In this document: positions 45,103 to 57,699 of the stretch, in pieces
Layout of the letters: every line of letters begins with the position of its first letter
How positions within the stretch are numbered: position 1 is the first letter of the stretch
Source of the DNA: Allolobophora icterica
Lineage: Eukaryota; Annelida; Clitellata; Crassiclitellata; Lumbricidae
Direction: 5' to 3'
DNA length: 64,000 nt
Assembly: GCA_963556255.1 (NCBI GenBank)
Contig: OY744605.1
Span: forward strand, 66,679,702 to 66,743,701
Translations under genes and position numbers: made by a program
The notes under the pieces: generated by a model
What the model was told of the DNA's origin: nothing
What the model saw: only the letters and a program-made list of their open reading frames with translations
Databases searched by the model: none

Positions 45103-46024
45103 CGAGGGTTGATCAATAAGTAATGAGAAAAATATATTAGAAAGCTGTTTTTTGCAGAATTTTTATTTTTATTTACTAGCTTACTTATTTAGCAGAGTTT
45201 TTATTTTTAAATTGTCACGTGGGCCATTACTGTGGTTGCTAGGCAACTGCCGGAAGCCGTCTGCCCAGCGGCTGTTGTAAATAATGGATAAAAAGCAAGT
45301 CCGACTAACAACTTCTCGTGAAAATCTCGACCTTTTTAGAGAAGACCAGGAAAAGTTTCTACGCAGATATGTCACTATGGATGAGACTTGGGCTCACCAC
45401 TTTGATCCCGAGACAAAACTGCAGAGTATGGAGTGGAAGCACGTCGATTCCCCGACACCGGTCAAATTCCGCAAAATTGCATCAGCGGGTAAAGTTATGG
45501 CATCCGTATTTTGGGACAGTGAAGGTATTTTGATGATTGACTACTTGGAGCGTGGAAAGACTATCACGGGTGTCTACTATGCACAGTTAATCCGAAAACT
45601 TCGCGTGGCTATTAAGGAAAAACGTCGAGGGAAGTTGCGTCAAGGTATCGTGTTTCATCAGGACAATGCTCCAGCTCACACCTCGTCTGTTGCAATGACT
45701 GCAATTCGCGAGTGCGGCTTCGAACTGCTACAACACCCACCCTATTCTCCAGACCTGGCACCGTCTGACTTCCATCTCTTTCGTTATCTGAAAGATTCGC
45801 TTCGCGGACAGAAATTTGACACTGATGAAAGTGTTATCCATGCCATAAATGACTGGTTTCAGGAGCTGGATAAAACTTTCTTCCTGGAGGGTGTAAAAGC
45901 ACTTGAACATCGCTGGGAAAAATGTGTTGAACTTCAGGGAGATTATGTTGAAAAACCATAAAACAATCTTGGTCCAGATTTGCTGTCTAATATATTTTTC
46001 TCATTACTTATTGATCAACCCTCG
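45103..46024 (+). mobile_element. mariner element with perfect 39-bp inverted repeats
   Basis: A 922-bp element. The first 39 bases (CGAGGGTTGATCAATAAG...) and the last 39 are exact inverse copies, at 45103-45141 and 45986-46024. TA flanks both sides (45101-45102 and 46025-46026), the mariner target site. It carries one internally deleted transposase gene (45284-45961). Perfect ends indicate recent insertion. Confidence 0.96.
45284..45961 (+). CDS. mariner transposase, DNA-binding domain deleted in frame
   Basis: A 225-residue open frame, against about 345 in full-length mariner transposases. It begins MDKKQVR, the usual first residues, then jumps directly to SRENLDLFREDQEKFLRRYV before the catalytic domain. 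The helix-turn-helix domain (about 110-120 residues) is missing without a frameshift. The catalytic triad is present: D33 (VTMDETW), D127 (FHQDNAPAHTS) and D162 (YSPDLAPSDF), with 34 residues between the last two, the DD34D signature. It should not bind the inverted repeats alone, but could fold as a catalytic domain or act as an inhibitor of a full-length enzyme; that is inference. Confidence 0.93.
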   Translation: MDKKQVRLTTSRENLDLFREDQEKFLRRYVTMDETWAHHFDPETKLQSMEWKHVDSPTPVKFRKIASAGKVMASVFWDSEGILMIDYLERGKTITGVYYAQLIRKLRVAIKEKRRGKLRQGIVFHQDNAPAHTSSVAMTAIRECGFELLQHPPYSPDLAPSDFHLFRYLKDSLRGQKFDTDESVIHAINDWFQELDKTFFLEGVKALEHRWEKCVELQGDYVEKP

Positions 46025-46199
46025 TATATTGCACTAATAAAAATCATTTCTAATACAATGCATTGTCAATAATTGGTAGGAAAAAAGGTACCAGTGTGTA
46101 CTTAGTTCTCAGAGAATAATTATTATTGGTAAATTCATAGAGTATCAAGCTGAAGATTGTATTAGTAAATTTATCATAGAAATTTTCTTGTTCTAGTAT

Positions 46200-46930
46200 A
46201 GTACTGTATTGAATATTTCACTACTTACTACCACTGAAGAAAATCTCAAGGTTCCATCTACAGAATCCTACTAGTCCATGGAAGTTACACTGAAGGTTCC
46301 ATATAGTTACCTAGACAACGGACTTTCAAAGTATCATCAGCCTGCCAAATAGTAACATAGCCTACTTTCAAAGTATCGTCAGCTTGCCTAGTAGTATCCC
46401 AATCAAGGTTACTGTATGGTATAGCTTAAACCAACCGCCTGATGGACAAGGCAAAGGTAACCTCAGTTTACCAGATAGTAACCTAAAACAGCTTACTTTC
46501 AAAGTAACATTAGCTTGCCAAGTAGTAACATAAGACAGCTTACTCTGAAAGTATCATGAGCATACCACATAGTAACCATAAACAGCTTACTTTTGAAGTA
46601 TCCTCGGCTTGCCGATTAGTAACCATAGACAGCTTACTTTCAAAGTATCATTAGCTTGCCAATTAGTAACATAAGACAGCTTACTCTGAAAGTATCATGA
46701 GCATACCAAATAGTAACCATAAACAGCTTACTTTCGAAGTATACTCGGCTTACCAAATAGTAACCATAGACAGCTTACTTTCGAAGTATCCTCGGCTTAC
46801 CAAGTGGTAACCTAAACAGGCTTACTTCAGAAGTAACCTGTCCAGGTTACTATATGGTATAGCTTAAACCAACCACCTGGTGGACAAGCCCAAGTAACCC
46901 TAACCTTACCATATGACAAGGTCCGGGTTT
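46200..46930. repeat. About 60-bp-period tandem array
   Basis: About ten degenerate units containing CAGCTTACTTTCAAAGTATC and TAGTAACCATA. Two copies of a longer block with GGTATAGCTTAAACCAACC occur at 46420 and 46856, giving a higher-order pattern. The array directly abuts the hAT transposase N-terminal remnant. Related wording (AAGCTTACCAGAAGTTACTT) abuts the C-terminal remnant at 34708. Confidence 0.75.
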
Positions 46931-46939
46931 AGAGTGTAG

Positions 46940-47316
46940 CAGGACCTTTACGAATCCAATAAGATCGCAATTCCTCCGTGATTGGACTGCATAAGGCTGC
47001 ATCAGTTGGATAGTCCGCTGACTCCGCAGGGCTTACATCTTGCGAAATAGGTTTCGAATTTTGGTGTTGTGACAACATCTGTACTTTCGACTGGTAGACC
47101 ATCATCTTGCAGCGACAATAACTGTTCATCTTTATCGCAAACAATGAAATCAGTAGACGAGTAAGACAACGTAAGAGTATCTTACGTCTCAACAATGTCG
47201 GACTGCGATGGTGATTGTGTTTTCTGACTTTGAAAAAAAGAAGATACTTTTGGATACTTTTGGTTCGACATTTCAATTTCAGTTGCTTCCTTTTTTCTCT
47301 TCGCGGCACCACTCAT
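46940..47316 (-). pseudogene. hAT transposase N-terminal remnant (family E)
   Basis: The minus strand starts ATG at 47316 and reads MSGAAKRKKEATEIEMSNQK then SSFFQSQ...IVET and a stop. A shifted frame continues to ITEELRSYWIRKGPATL. A basic N-terminus followed by a DP/ALW-like segment and a YWI-KGP motif is the layout of ZMYM/TTF-type hAT transposases. The reading frame is broken, and everything after KGP is missing. Confidence 0.75.
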
Positions 47317-48000
47317 ATAATTTCTACGCATGATATTTCGTTTAATTGATCGTAGGCCTAGTGATAATTGGCCAAAAGTTGCAAATCGGTTTACCGTGAA
47401 CGACGGTGATAACTGCAGACAATCAGAATCTTAATCTGCATAACAAAAAGGGTAGAAACTATCCAAAAACCTCAACCTTATACATTGGAGGAGGTGGAAA
47501 TGAAGTGATTTTGTTAAGTTAAATAAGTCTGCCAAGTTCACTACCGACTCAGTACCGAGCGTCGACACGCCAACATCATTCTATTTATCCTATTAACTGT
47601 GCGAAATTTGATACGCTTTTTCCCCCTTTTTATAATTTAAAGTTTAAAACAATTTATAAAATGACTAGATTATAGGACAGAGAGATTTAATATTAAAAAT
47701 TAACATTAGCTTACCAAGACATAAAAATTCCTTGAATAGCGTTGTGAAAAAGCAGACAAATGAAAACAAACATAATAGCCCATAGCCTACAGCAAGTTGT
47801 GCGCCATCGTCGCCATGCGTTAAAATTATTGATTTATTTCTATAGCGCTCTGATTTTATTACCAATAATTATATTTAACTAAAAATGCAGACCGCAGACA
47901 TTTGTTTAAAAAAATAATAAAAATGTGTTATTGTTCTTACTTTACTTTGCAGAATTGTTACTTGTAAGAACAGAACTTATAATATTGTTATTTTGTTTCT
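47317..48000. other. Non-coding right arm of the family E hAT
   Basis: AT-rich sequence between the transposase start and the G/C-rich right terminus (48000-48075, with GGGGCCCTAGGCCC). No gene seen. Confidence 0.5.
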
Positions 48001-48078
48001 GGGCCGCCGCGGGGCCCCCCGCTGCGCGGGGCCCTAGGCCCGGGCCTCGCGTGCCTATGCCTTAAAACGGCACTGCAA

Positions 48079-48558
48079 CGCATCCATTACAAAATCATAT
48101 CTCTTACGTACAACGCCCTTCAAACCTCTCAACCTTCTTACATTCGCCAGCTATTTACCATCCAACCGCCCGGGTCTACTCGCTCATCATCATATCTTTC
48201 TCTATCTCGGCCTTCATTCTCCTCATCTCTGAAATTCTGCAACCGCTCCTTAGTCTATGCTGCACCGGCTCTTTCGAACAATCTCCCAAAAGATCTCCGC
48301 CAGTTTGCTCATCCTCCCATATCGCCTGTTGACATCACCTCTCCTCCGCTTGCACTGTCCTCCGCTGCTTTCCACACACGACTGAAAACTGAACTCTTCA
48401 AGCTATATATCCTATCCCGATTCCATTCCTGCGCCACCACACAACCGCCATCATCACCGATTACCACCGTAGCACCCTGCTGTCTCCTCGGCTTGACCTC
48501 CCCGGACTCTGACCTGGCACCGGAACGGATAAGGCGGACATGGCTATTGCGGACTTGA
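48079..48558 (+). pseudogene. LINE (L2/CR1-like) ORF2 C-terminus, open frame
   Basis: About 159 codons are open without an initiating Met: RIHYKIISLTYNALQTSQPS, then SFSSSLKFCNRSLVYAAPAL-NNLP, ending FHTRLKTELFKLYI and a basic tail with TGA at 48556-48558. This is the last part of a reverse transcriptase protein. It is 5'-truncated, and the 14-kb hAT is inserted at its left edge. Confidence 0.85.
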
Positions 48559-48639
48559 TTTGATATAGCGCCGGTGAATAAGCTGGTCTCCCTGACGTGG
48601 CTTTTGTGTGGCGCTGAGAAATTTCGGAGATTTACATTA

Positions 48640-48780
48640 CATTACATGCATGCATGCATACATACATACATAACTACACACATGCATACGTGCATACATG
48701 CATGCATACATACATACATATACACATACATACTTGCATACATACATATACACATACATACTTGCATACATACAAGCCCC
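48640..48780. repeat. CATT/CATG/CATA repeats after the LINE
   Basis: Short ACATT repeats, then CATG and CATA units with breaks. This position suits a LINE 3' tail merging with a CATA microsatellite. Confidence 0.8.
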
Positions 48781-49930
48781 ACCATCCTTTGTTTAGTAAG
48801 CATACCTTACTGCTGCTGATCTCATCTTATAACTCACGTACTGGAATTCTTTTCAAGTTCTATAATTATACTGTCTGGCGTCTGCCTTGGTATACGGTGA
48901 ATCGAAGTTGAGGATATGTTTTATGCATTCATCACTTTCCCAGCAGTTATTCTTTTTCTATAAACATAACCAGACAGAAGAGATAAGAATCTCCGGCTTT
49001 TGTCGTGAATAAACTTCAGACTCTATTTTGGCAGTAATTGCCTTCCAAGATTGCCTTACACCCAGCGATATCTCCGATTATAGGTCTATATGTATTATAT
49101 ATATACGCATAACTTCTTGTCTACGTATGTGTATATATGACATACACGTGTAATATTATATATCCAGTGGTATGGTGTGGCGTATACGTATAGTCATCTG
49201 TTGCTACATTCATACATAACTACGAGTACATATGATATTGCTTGTATATATATATATGTATGTATGTATGTATGTGCCCTTACTCTTTCATAAGTACTTA
49301 TATACATATAATACTGACTTTATGCATGGACAGAGGTACATGACTATAGGTATATTACACAATGGTACTACGCAAAGTTATATATATATATATATTGTGG
49401 GTATGTGTGTGAAAGGATAGGATAGCATGTTTAACTGTTTGCCCTCGGGGTGGACTCCCTCCATGTGGCTGCTTGGTAATAACGGGATATGGGGTTGACA
49501 CGATTCAGGCCACGATTTTTATGAGCGAGTCATTTAATAGGGAGCTGAATTAAAGGGAAATGCCTTCCATGCGTTTAAGTAGACCTGAGCTGAGGCGGAT
49601 GGATTATGCATGGGTCCGTTTCCATGTAGGGTCGGACGGGGTGGATTTGAAGGGTAATATTGGCCGGAGGGGGGTTGTTAATAACATCTGACTTTGCAGC
49701 GTGGAGTTCAGACATGCACATCTGTACGTTTGGGTACCTGTCTGTCTGTCTATCCATGTGACTGTCAGTGTACGTATTTGTATGTGTCTGTCTTATTCTC
49801 CCCAGTTCACATCTCTGTCTTTGTCTGTTTGTCTCTTTCTAATTCTTTCCCATTCATTTCTGTTTCTCTTTCGGCATCTGTCTCTCTCTTTCTGTCTATG
49901 CATCGTTTCTACTCTCCATTTCTATCAGCC
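48781..49930. other. Unassigned with scattered TA and CTGT repeats
   Basis: Short (TA)n at about 49095, 49240 and 49380. No gene. Confidence 0.4.
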
Positions 49931-49933
49931 TTC

Positions 49934-50085
49934 AGTCAGTCAGTCAGTCAGTCAGTCAGTCAGTCAGTCAGTCAGTCAGTCAGTCAGTCAGTCAGTCAGT
50001 CAGTCAGTCAGTCAGTCAGTCAGTCAGTCAGTCAGTCAGTCTGTCTGTCTGTCTGTCTGTCTGTGTGTCTGTCTGTCGATCTGTC
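49934..50085. repeat. (GTCA)n then (CTGT)n microsatellites
   Basis: About 26 pure CAGT/GTCA units, then about 10 CTGT units. The Ser-Gln-Val-rich frames are artefacts. Confidence 0.95.
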
Positions 50086-50191
50086 AGCCTCTTGATGGCT
50101 GTATACGTCTGTTTTCCTTCTTAGTTTTACAACTCTGTCTCTAACTCTGTTCTTTTTCCGTCTGTACGTCTCTCTCTCTGTCTCTCCACAG

Positions 50192-50500
50192 ACCCCATGC
50201 ATGAAAGCTGTTGCTGCAGTAGAACCGAACTGTTTACATCTGAACGACGTCGACGGAGTTTAGACTCCGTTTGGTTTCCTTCAAAGTCGAAATATGATCA
50301 GCTGTTGTCGATGCCATGGCGAGAACCTGTTGGTTCGCGCCATTACCGAAAAATATACGGAGGCCGATATATGGGCTCATGTTTCGCCTCTTAAGCAACC
50401 AACGGACACTTACTGTGGGCATCCGATCAATGCTAAGCCTCTGTTTTATGTCTCCCTTGGCTGATGTTTATTTCAGTTTTATAACCAAACTGTTATAGAG
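50192..50500 (+). other. Exon-like block of unknown origin
   Basis: A long pyrimidine tract ends in CTCTCCACAG at 50191, a strong-looking acceptor. It is followed by about 200 bp of balanced composition, unlike the simple repeats around it. One frame is open from 50197 for 65 codons (MHESCCCSRTELFTSERRRR...). No domain was recognised, so it may be chance. Confidence 0.25.
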
Positions 50501-50675
50501 AACCACAGGCCAACATCAACACGCGCAACAGGGTCAGTATACGTTATGGAGCAATGCGCGAATCATAAATATCGAAGCCAAAATTATAGCCATATAATAG
50601 TATTTATGCCACGGAGCGTATTCTAAAAATCTAAGACGTTTGTTTACACAGGAATATACACACTGGCAACATATA

Positions 50676-50707
<32 letters not shown>

Positions 50708-51349
50708 CTGCACTCTATATATATATATCCATACCTGTTTGCATTATACATGTGTGTATATGTATATTTATGAGAACGTAATATACGCGGCTTATTCAAC
50801 AAGTTTTAAGTCCGCGTTAGCATTGGAAATTCACATGACGTCACACCGATAAGTCATCGGGTTGTTTAAACTTATTTTTTCGCACGCGTTGATCGCGGAC
50901 TAGCAGTAGTTACTGGGTGTGCCTAGCTGATACAAAAGCCTCCCATACATTAGACTAACATAGAATAAAATAAAGCTAATTTACCAGAACGTCAGGCCCG
51001 TTAGAACATAAACAAACACAATACTGTCTTTCGGAGGTTCATCAGCTGTAGTCGACAAGTAGAACAAAGATGGCGTCTATAAATTGCCACCAATAACAAC
51101 GCGAGTTTTCCTTAACAATCGAATGCCGAACTCTAGGTAGGCCTATTGAAGGATCTGGATCATCTGGCTGAAACACATTAAGGCCTGGTCGATTTCTATA
51201 TCAGTTAGGGGCCTATTCATTCATTGAGGAAGTTCATAGTAACCAGAGACGTTCGCTATGGTGGCTTAAATAATGTTAGATGTCATAAAGTATGGAAATT
51301 TTATCATCAAGCAAAACGGTGCACAGAAAACTAGGAGAGTCACCACGGC
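50501..51349. other. Unassigned with (TA)n at 50670-50730
   Basis: No gene or element end recognised. One TAGGCCTA octamer at 51138. Confidence 0.4.
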
Positions 51350-51678
51350 ATTGTTTAAAAAGTGGGGGGTTCGTACCGTACCCAGTCCAAGGAGTGGGGG
51401 TACGGGTACCCATGGGCGGCGATCCCGGGGTTGAGGGGGACAAGACCCCCACCTTTAAGAGTGGGGGGAAACACCATACATTTGCCCACCCCCAACTTTA
51501 GAAGAAACACCAGAAAAAGGTCAACAAATTTCACGCGCGAAATTTTTTAACTTTTTTTGACCAGATCAGTTCAAAACTTTTTTGACCAGATCATTTCAAA
51601 ACTGTCCCCCCACCTGTCAAACAAGATCGCCGCCACTGCGGGTACCCCTCGTGCCCCCCCCACCAATTAACGCCTATG
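51350..51678. mobile_element. hAT family A copy 2, left-truncated and interrupted
   Basis: The right end CAATTAACGCCTATG and the TTTAAAAAGTGGGGGGT and ACCCCTCGT blocks match the right half of 4967-5321. The left end is missing or unrecognisable. A family C element is inserted at 51411-51638. Confidence 0.75.
51411..51638. mobile_element. hAT family C copy 3, nested in family A
   Basis: A 228-bp element from CATGGGCGGCGATCCC to GATCGCCGCCACTG. CGGGTACC is duplicated exactly at 51403-51410 and 51639-51646, inside family A sequence. It proves that family C was active after this family A copy inserted. Confidence 0.93.
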
Positions 51679-51898
51679 GTCGTCACGCACACACACAAAG
51701 TCTAATGAGCGGATTCCTATCCAAAATTGAGAGATAACATTGTCAGGGTCGGAGTCTCTGGATCGATTTACGTAGATAATGTGGAACGACAGACGGAGGC
51801 ATCCGCGACCCACGATAATTTGGTTGAAGATGACGCAAGTTCGGCTATGTATAGGGCTGCCGGGTGCACGTGGAGGAGATATTCGTCACCTCTCGTAG

Positions 51899-52480
<582 letters not shown>

Positions 52481-52699
52481 ATTGTACCCTGCAAGATAAA
52501 GTATAACTGTATGTACACGCACCGCAAATACGATTACGAGTTTACGACAGTATAACGTGACTGGGGCGCGTTTAGAAAACCATCGATGTAGCGAAAAGTT
52601 TGGGAAAGCCACACTTGTGCAATAGTGAAGAGTGACGGACCGGTTAAACAGGTTTGATCTAGTCTGCTGTCTTGGCGGGAAATGTTTACGTATACGTAT

Positions 52700-52840
52700 G
52701 TTTGCCTTTCTTTGGCTTTTTTCCTTAAGGCTTAAGCGCTTGAAAGTCATTCTCTTCAATAGCGGGTTTGTGTTGTTAGGTTGGAAGAGCCTCTGAGGAG
52801 ATTCTCTAAGAGTGGCGCTATATAAATTTGTAATTCCAAT
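52700..52840 (+). repeat. Retroposon 3' tail-like segment
   Basis: GTGGCGCTATATAAATTTG at about 52793 matches the GGCGC-TATAAAT tails of the LINE copies at 39880 and 43690. The coding part is absent. Confidence 0.4.
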
Positions 52841-52967
52841 TACACGTGTTTGACCCAAGCGGCTTATAGGCCAAGCCGAATGACCAGGTCACATAATCGT
52901 AATCATTAACTCTGTTCTGCCGAAATCAGTAAAAAAAAGCCGAACGTTGACAGATAACTTGGTCCAG

Positions 52968-52972
<5 letters not shown>

Positions 52973-53031
<59 letters not shown>
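52973..53031. repeat. (AT)n microsatellite
   Basis: About 28 AT units. Confidence 0.95.
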
Positions 53032-53038
<7 letters not shown>

Positions 53039-53488
53039 AATAGTCGACGACTCTGAAGCGCATAACGGATAAGTGCATCATTCGCTTAAATGTACATAGA
53101 AGCTGCATGGCCGATCCCGTTTGAATGTAGGATATTTCAATGGGAGACACCTTCGGTTATGTGCATAGCCAACAACAGACCCATTACGCATCGCTATAAT
53201 GTGTATCAACACCGCTTATTGGCAGCTTAGAACATTCTGGCCGCGCCTATACTAGGCCCATACTATAGGCAGTTCGCCTTGGAAAGCAAACGACTCCGGC
53301 AGGTGACGTAACATTGTTTCTGGTCCATATTCTGGAGTGTGCGTGTACTGTATACAGCTTGCTTGACACTCGTTTAAGTTGTAAAAAACATTAAATGGCT
53401 CGGCTTGTCTGTTAGACTTAGTCAGACTTTGATGTTAGAAGAGAGGTCCTTAAACACAGAGGGAAAATAGGGATATATAGTTTGCAGT

Positions 53489-53650
53489 CAGGGGCGTCTA
53501 CACCATAGAAACCGTGCAGTAAATGCTCCATCCAAGAAATAGGGGGGGGAGATCTGTCAGTGTGTGTGCCGCCATTTTAGGGGGGAGGAAGCGGGGAAAA
53601 GAGGGGGAATGGGACGTTGCTCCAATGACTTAGGGGAATAGACACCCCTG
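53489..53650. mobile_element. Short hAT MITE (family G)
   Basis: A 162-bp element from CAGGGGCGTCTACACC to AATAGACACCCCTG. The flanks TTTGCAGT (53481-53488) and TCTGCAGT (53651-53658) match at 7 of 8 bases. Confidence 0.75.
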
Positions 53651-53894
53651 TCTGCAGTCGTCAATTACATTGGAATTCGGCGTCAAAGTCAGGTTTCATT
53701 GAATGGTTACTGAAGTCATCATAATTATATGCTCCATCTCTATATTAAATACCAGAACATCTATGTAGTAAAGTTTACACAGTAGGCTACATGTGAACCT
53801 CGAGATCTCTTAACCGCATAAGTTGGTTAAGTGCATAGGTTCAAGGCAGTCCCGAGGCTATGCACTTGAGCGGCGTCGACTGTATACGATATAT

Positions 53895-54023
<129 letters not shown>

Positions 54024-54613
54024 TATTGGGGCTATATATTAATATTATATTAGTATACAAATATATTATATAATTATATGTATATGTTATATATATTTGC
54101 TTATATATGTATATACATATGTATGTTTATGCGCTTGAATATACACATGTGTTTATGTACACACATATCATACACATATGGATCCGCCCTTGATCGACTG
54201 AGGTTTTTTTTACCTTATCATAGCCGCGCTATAGCAATTAGACGATAAGATAAGACCGCAAGAATGTGTTCTAGAACACAATGCCTAATTCCTTCCAAAT
54301 GTGTTGATCATCTGACGCGTTGTCACCTACCGTGGGAATTCCGACAGAGATGGTTCCGTAAACAACGAGATTTCAGACTTCGAAGCAGCTGCATGTGGTT
54401 AGCCAACATAAACGATTTGTCATTGGTGTAGTTGACCTTCTGACCCGACCCAGTTTGTCATAAATAACTGAAGGATGGCACCAACGAAAGTAACTTCTAT
54501 TTGGGGTCATAATACAGGGTGACCTTAAAACTAAATTACCAGAGGTTTTGAAAGGGAATTTATTATTCATGCAGTCGCCTTCTTTCGCTTTAATCGTTAT
54601 CATAATATTCACA

Positions 54614-54965
54614 GTGCCGGCCTTAGGGGCGTGCGAACCGTGCGGTCGCACAGGGCCCACAACTCAGAGGCCCGAAAAATATGTCACAGAAAATTAACAT
54701 GAACAAGAGACACGAATAATATTATGGTTTCGATTAAATCTTTTCTTTTGTCAATAAAATAAAACTCAAATGGTACCAACAGTTTAGGTTGTTTCAAAAA
54801 TATATTAGCGCTAGAATATTTTAACTGTAAAGTACTAAAGTTTACTTGTTCTGCTAACAGTCTGCTAAAATAAAATGATTAGCAATGAAAAATAAATTGA
54901 CTTGTGTCATAGGGGGCCCGTACAGTATACTCTGCAGTCTGCACAGGGCCCGAAATATCCTAGCT
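54614..54965. mobile_element. Probable hAT element with family E-like left end
   Basis: Starts CAGTGCCGGCCTTAGGGG, similar to the CAGTGCCGTTTTAAGG terminus, followed by G/C-rich sub-terminal sequence with CAGGGCCC. An inverted GCACAGGGCCCG lies at about 54940. The right end is unclear, and no target duplication was found. Confidence 0.5.
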
Positions 54966-54974
54966 ATGACCGGT

Positions 54975-55130
54975 GCAACGAAATAAAGTCTCCCCCCGAA
55001 ACAGAGTGTCCCTCTGGCTGAAATAATGTCTCCCCCCGGAGACTCTGTATCGGAACAAAGTCTCCCCCCTTGAAATAGAATCTCCCCTTCTACGATACAG
55101 AGTCTCCCCCATTCTAAACTCGCCCCCTCT
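54975..55130. repeat. GTCTCCCCCC/GGAGAC array, locus 1
   Basis: Tandem units such as AAAGTCTCCCCCCTTGAAAT, with inverted GGAGAC in some, spaced roughly 35 bp. The same units recur at 59955-60160. Confidence 0.8.
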
Positions 55131-56100
55131 ATTTAGGTTGCTATTCTATATAATTTTAAATAGGATTTAATATGTGCATTTTGTTAAATAAATAACTTTT
55201 GTTTATTAGTTGAATTGGACATGAAATAAATATAAAATGAAATAAAAAAATTATGAAATAAATGTTTTATAATAGCAACATGTAGCATGTAATAACACTT
55301 TTAGGATGTCGGGCACGCTTATGTAATATTAAAAAACAGTGGAGCGATTAGACACATTGTTATATAATTAAGGAAATGGCTCTGATTAGAAGTGGACATT
55401 TACTGGTGCTAGTTAGCTCTTGTTTCTTAAACGATTCTGTGATCAGTAAGCCCTTCCCATTTACCAACTGGTGTTATATTGTTTTTGCCAGCAAGCGCTA
55501 CATTGCTTCACGCTGATTCTTTGAGGGTTTGACCTGCCACTGATATTGTGTTGGATATTGGTCGTTGAATATTATCAGCGTCAGATGTATCAGGCCAGCT
55601 AATTAGCTATACAAGGAGTCAGACACAATACATGGGAATAACTAAAACTGCACTGGCTTCCCGATACGAGCTAGCCTTGGCTTCTATACGATTTTTCATG
55701 CGGATTAGACCTACCCTTCAACTGGTGTGAGCTGATGAGTTCCGCTTGATTTTCTATGATTCTTTTGATGCGGAGACCTACCATTCATCTGGCATAGGCC
55801 TATTATTTGTTTATTATTATTAGCTGGTGTCAGGCTATTACCTAGAATAGGAAAGTCATAACCAGTGATTGTAAATGAAGTACTCTCTTGAAGTCTCTTC
55901 CTAATATGAGCTTTGCCCTTGCTTTTCTAGCATTCATCAATGAAGATTAAACACAGGGGCCTACCTTTCAGTGGATAAGATAATTAAGATACTTTTTTTT
56001 ATTTTGGTAACCAATCGTTTCTCAAATAACACAAAACATACAATAGAGGAGACCCAAAAGGGTCTATAAACCTCGCTACCAGGGTCACGGATAGTAATAC
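55131..56100. other. Unassigned AT-rich sequence
   Basis: No gene recognised. One TAGGCCTA at 55795. Confidence 0.4.
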
Positions 56101-56653
56101 CAGTGATGGGCACTAAACTATTTTTTTTAGTTAAACTAAAACTATTTTCCAACTAAAAAAGTAGTTTAACTAAAGTTGGCAACTGATTTTGGAAATTAGT
56201 TAACTAAACTAAAAAAAGTAGTTAAACTTTTTCCAACTTTTTTCCAACTTTTTACGACAAATATTTTCCCAATAAAAGACGTTAAGTGAACTGTAATAAT
56301 GCAAAGCGTCAATGACAATTTCACCTTCAAACTATGCAATGTGTACTGTTCTTGCATACAGTTACATGTGTACTGTAAGTAGTGTTTACATGAATTTGAA
56401 AACACAGGCTGTTAATGCTAAAACCATGCAGTGTTAAAATGTTTTTTTGCTGACAGTGTTCAATGTTCACTGTGGAAAAATAGTTGCATATTGCTGATTT
56501 TTTTAGTTAAACTATTTAGTTAGCAACTAAAATTTTTTAGTTAAACTATGGTTTTAACTAAACTATTTTTTTTAGTTAAACTTCTTCCTTAACTAAAATT
56601 TTGTAGTTAAACTAAAAGTTAGCAACTTTTTAGTTAACTATTGCCCATCACTG
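56101..56653. mobile_element. MITE with AGTTAAACTA-rich interior
   Basis: The ends CAGTGATGGGCACTAAAC and, inverted, CAGTGATGGGCAATAG match over the first 12 bases. Repeated TAGTTAAACTA units fill both sub-terminal regions. Flanking octamers do not match, so it is old or rearranged. The end type is hAT-like. Confidence 0.65.
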
Positions 56654-57054
56654 AAAATAGGTTGAGCCAATACATCTGTAAAATGTATTAACGCAGTGCA
56701 TTAATGTGCATTAAAATAGAATTTACCCAATGGAATCATTAACTAGATTACATAATGCAACTAAGAAGTGTAATACATCAGTCAGAACAGTAACAACTGC
56801 TACTTGCTTTTCTAAACTGTCTTGTTAAGAACTGTTACATGGCTAAAGTGTAATATATTTCTTTGGTAAATTAACTCCTATTTTCCATTGCTTTCAATTA
56901 AATTTGACAGTTTAAAGGTATTTAGTCGTAGTGTATGCCATTTAAAGTCAATTTATTTGACGCTTTAGCATAGGTGCTTGCAAAAAGTTTGCACAATAAA
57001 GGCCACAAATACTTGCATACCCACGATGGGTGATAGTTTTTCATACTTTCCAGA

Positions 57055-57250
57055 GGCCATTTCCCCAGACATATTCCCAGACATATCCCACAGACATTCC
57101 CTGGACGTATTCCCCACTGGACATATTCCCCACTGGACATATTCCCCACTGGACATATTCCCCGGACATATTGCCCCCGGACATATTGCCCCCGGACATA
57201 TTCCACCGGACATATTCCCGGACATATTCCCTCGGACATAGTCATATTCC
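57055..57250. repeat. GGACATATTCCCC tandem array
   Basis: About 13 units of 14-18 bp built on GGACATATTCCCCACT or GGACATATTGCCCCC. Open frames on both strands are products of the array. Confidence 0.9.
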
Positions 57251-57699
57251 CCCAGACAAATTCACCTCTGTGCATTTAGCAATTGTACCATTTCAAAACG
57301 GATGCTTTGAAGTATAATTATGATCAATTAGTCTTCACTAACACCTTAAATCAACTTGTATGAAATAGTCAATCATCTATTTGAATATGATGTCATTAGT
57401 CTAGGATAAATTTACAGAGAGTTTATTAGCTTTAACCCATTAGTGACTGATTTTTTAAAATCTTCTCAAAGTGTAAAAACGTTGTAAATGATGAGTTTGG
57501 ACAATAGCATGCACAATTTCTGCAGAAGTTTAGCTTCTGATGTTTTAGGAGCAAGTTTTTTAAGCGTTCCATTTTTGGGGATGTTAGGCACAAGTGGGTG
57601 CATCAACTATGACATGTTAATATGTACATGTTATTTCACTTATGATTGTTATTACAGCTAAGTTTAAAAACACACACGGTATATATACTCATAATCAAA

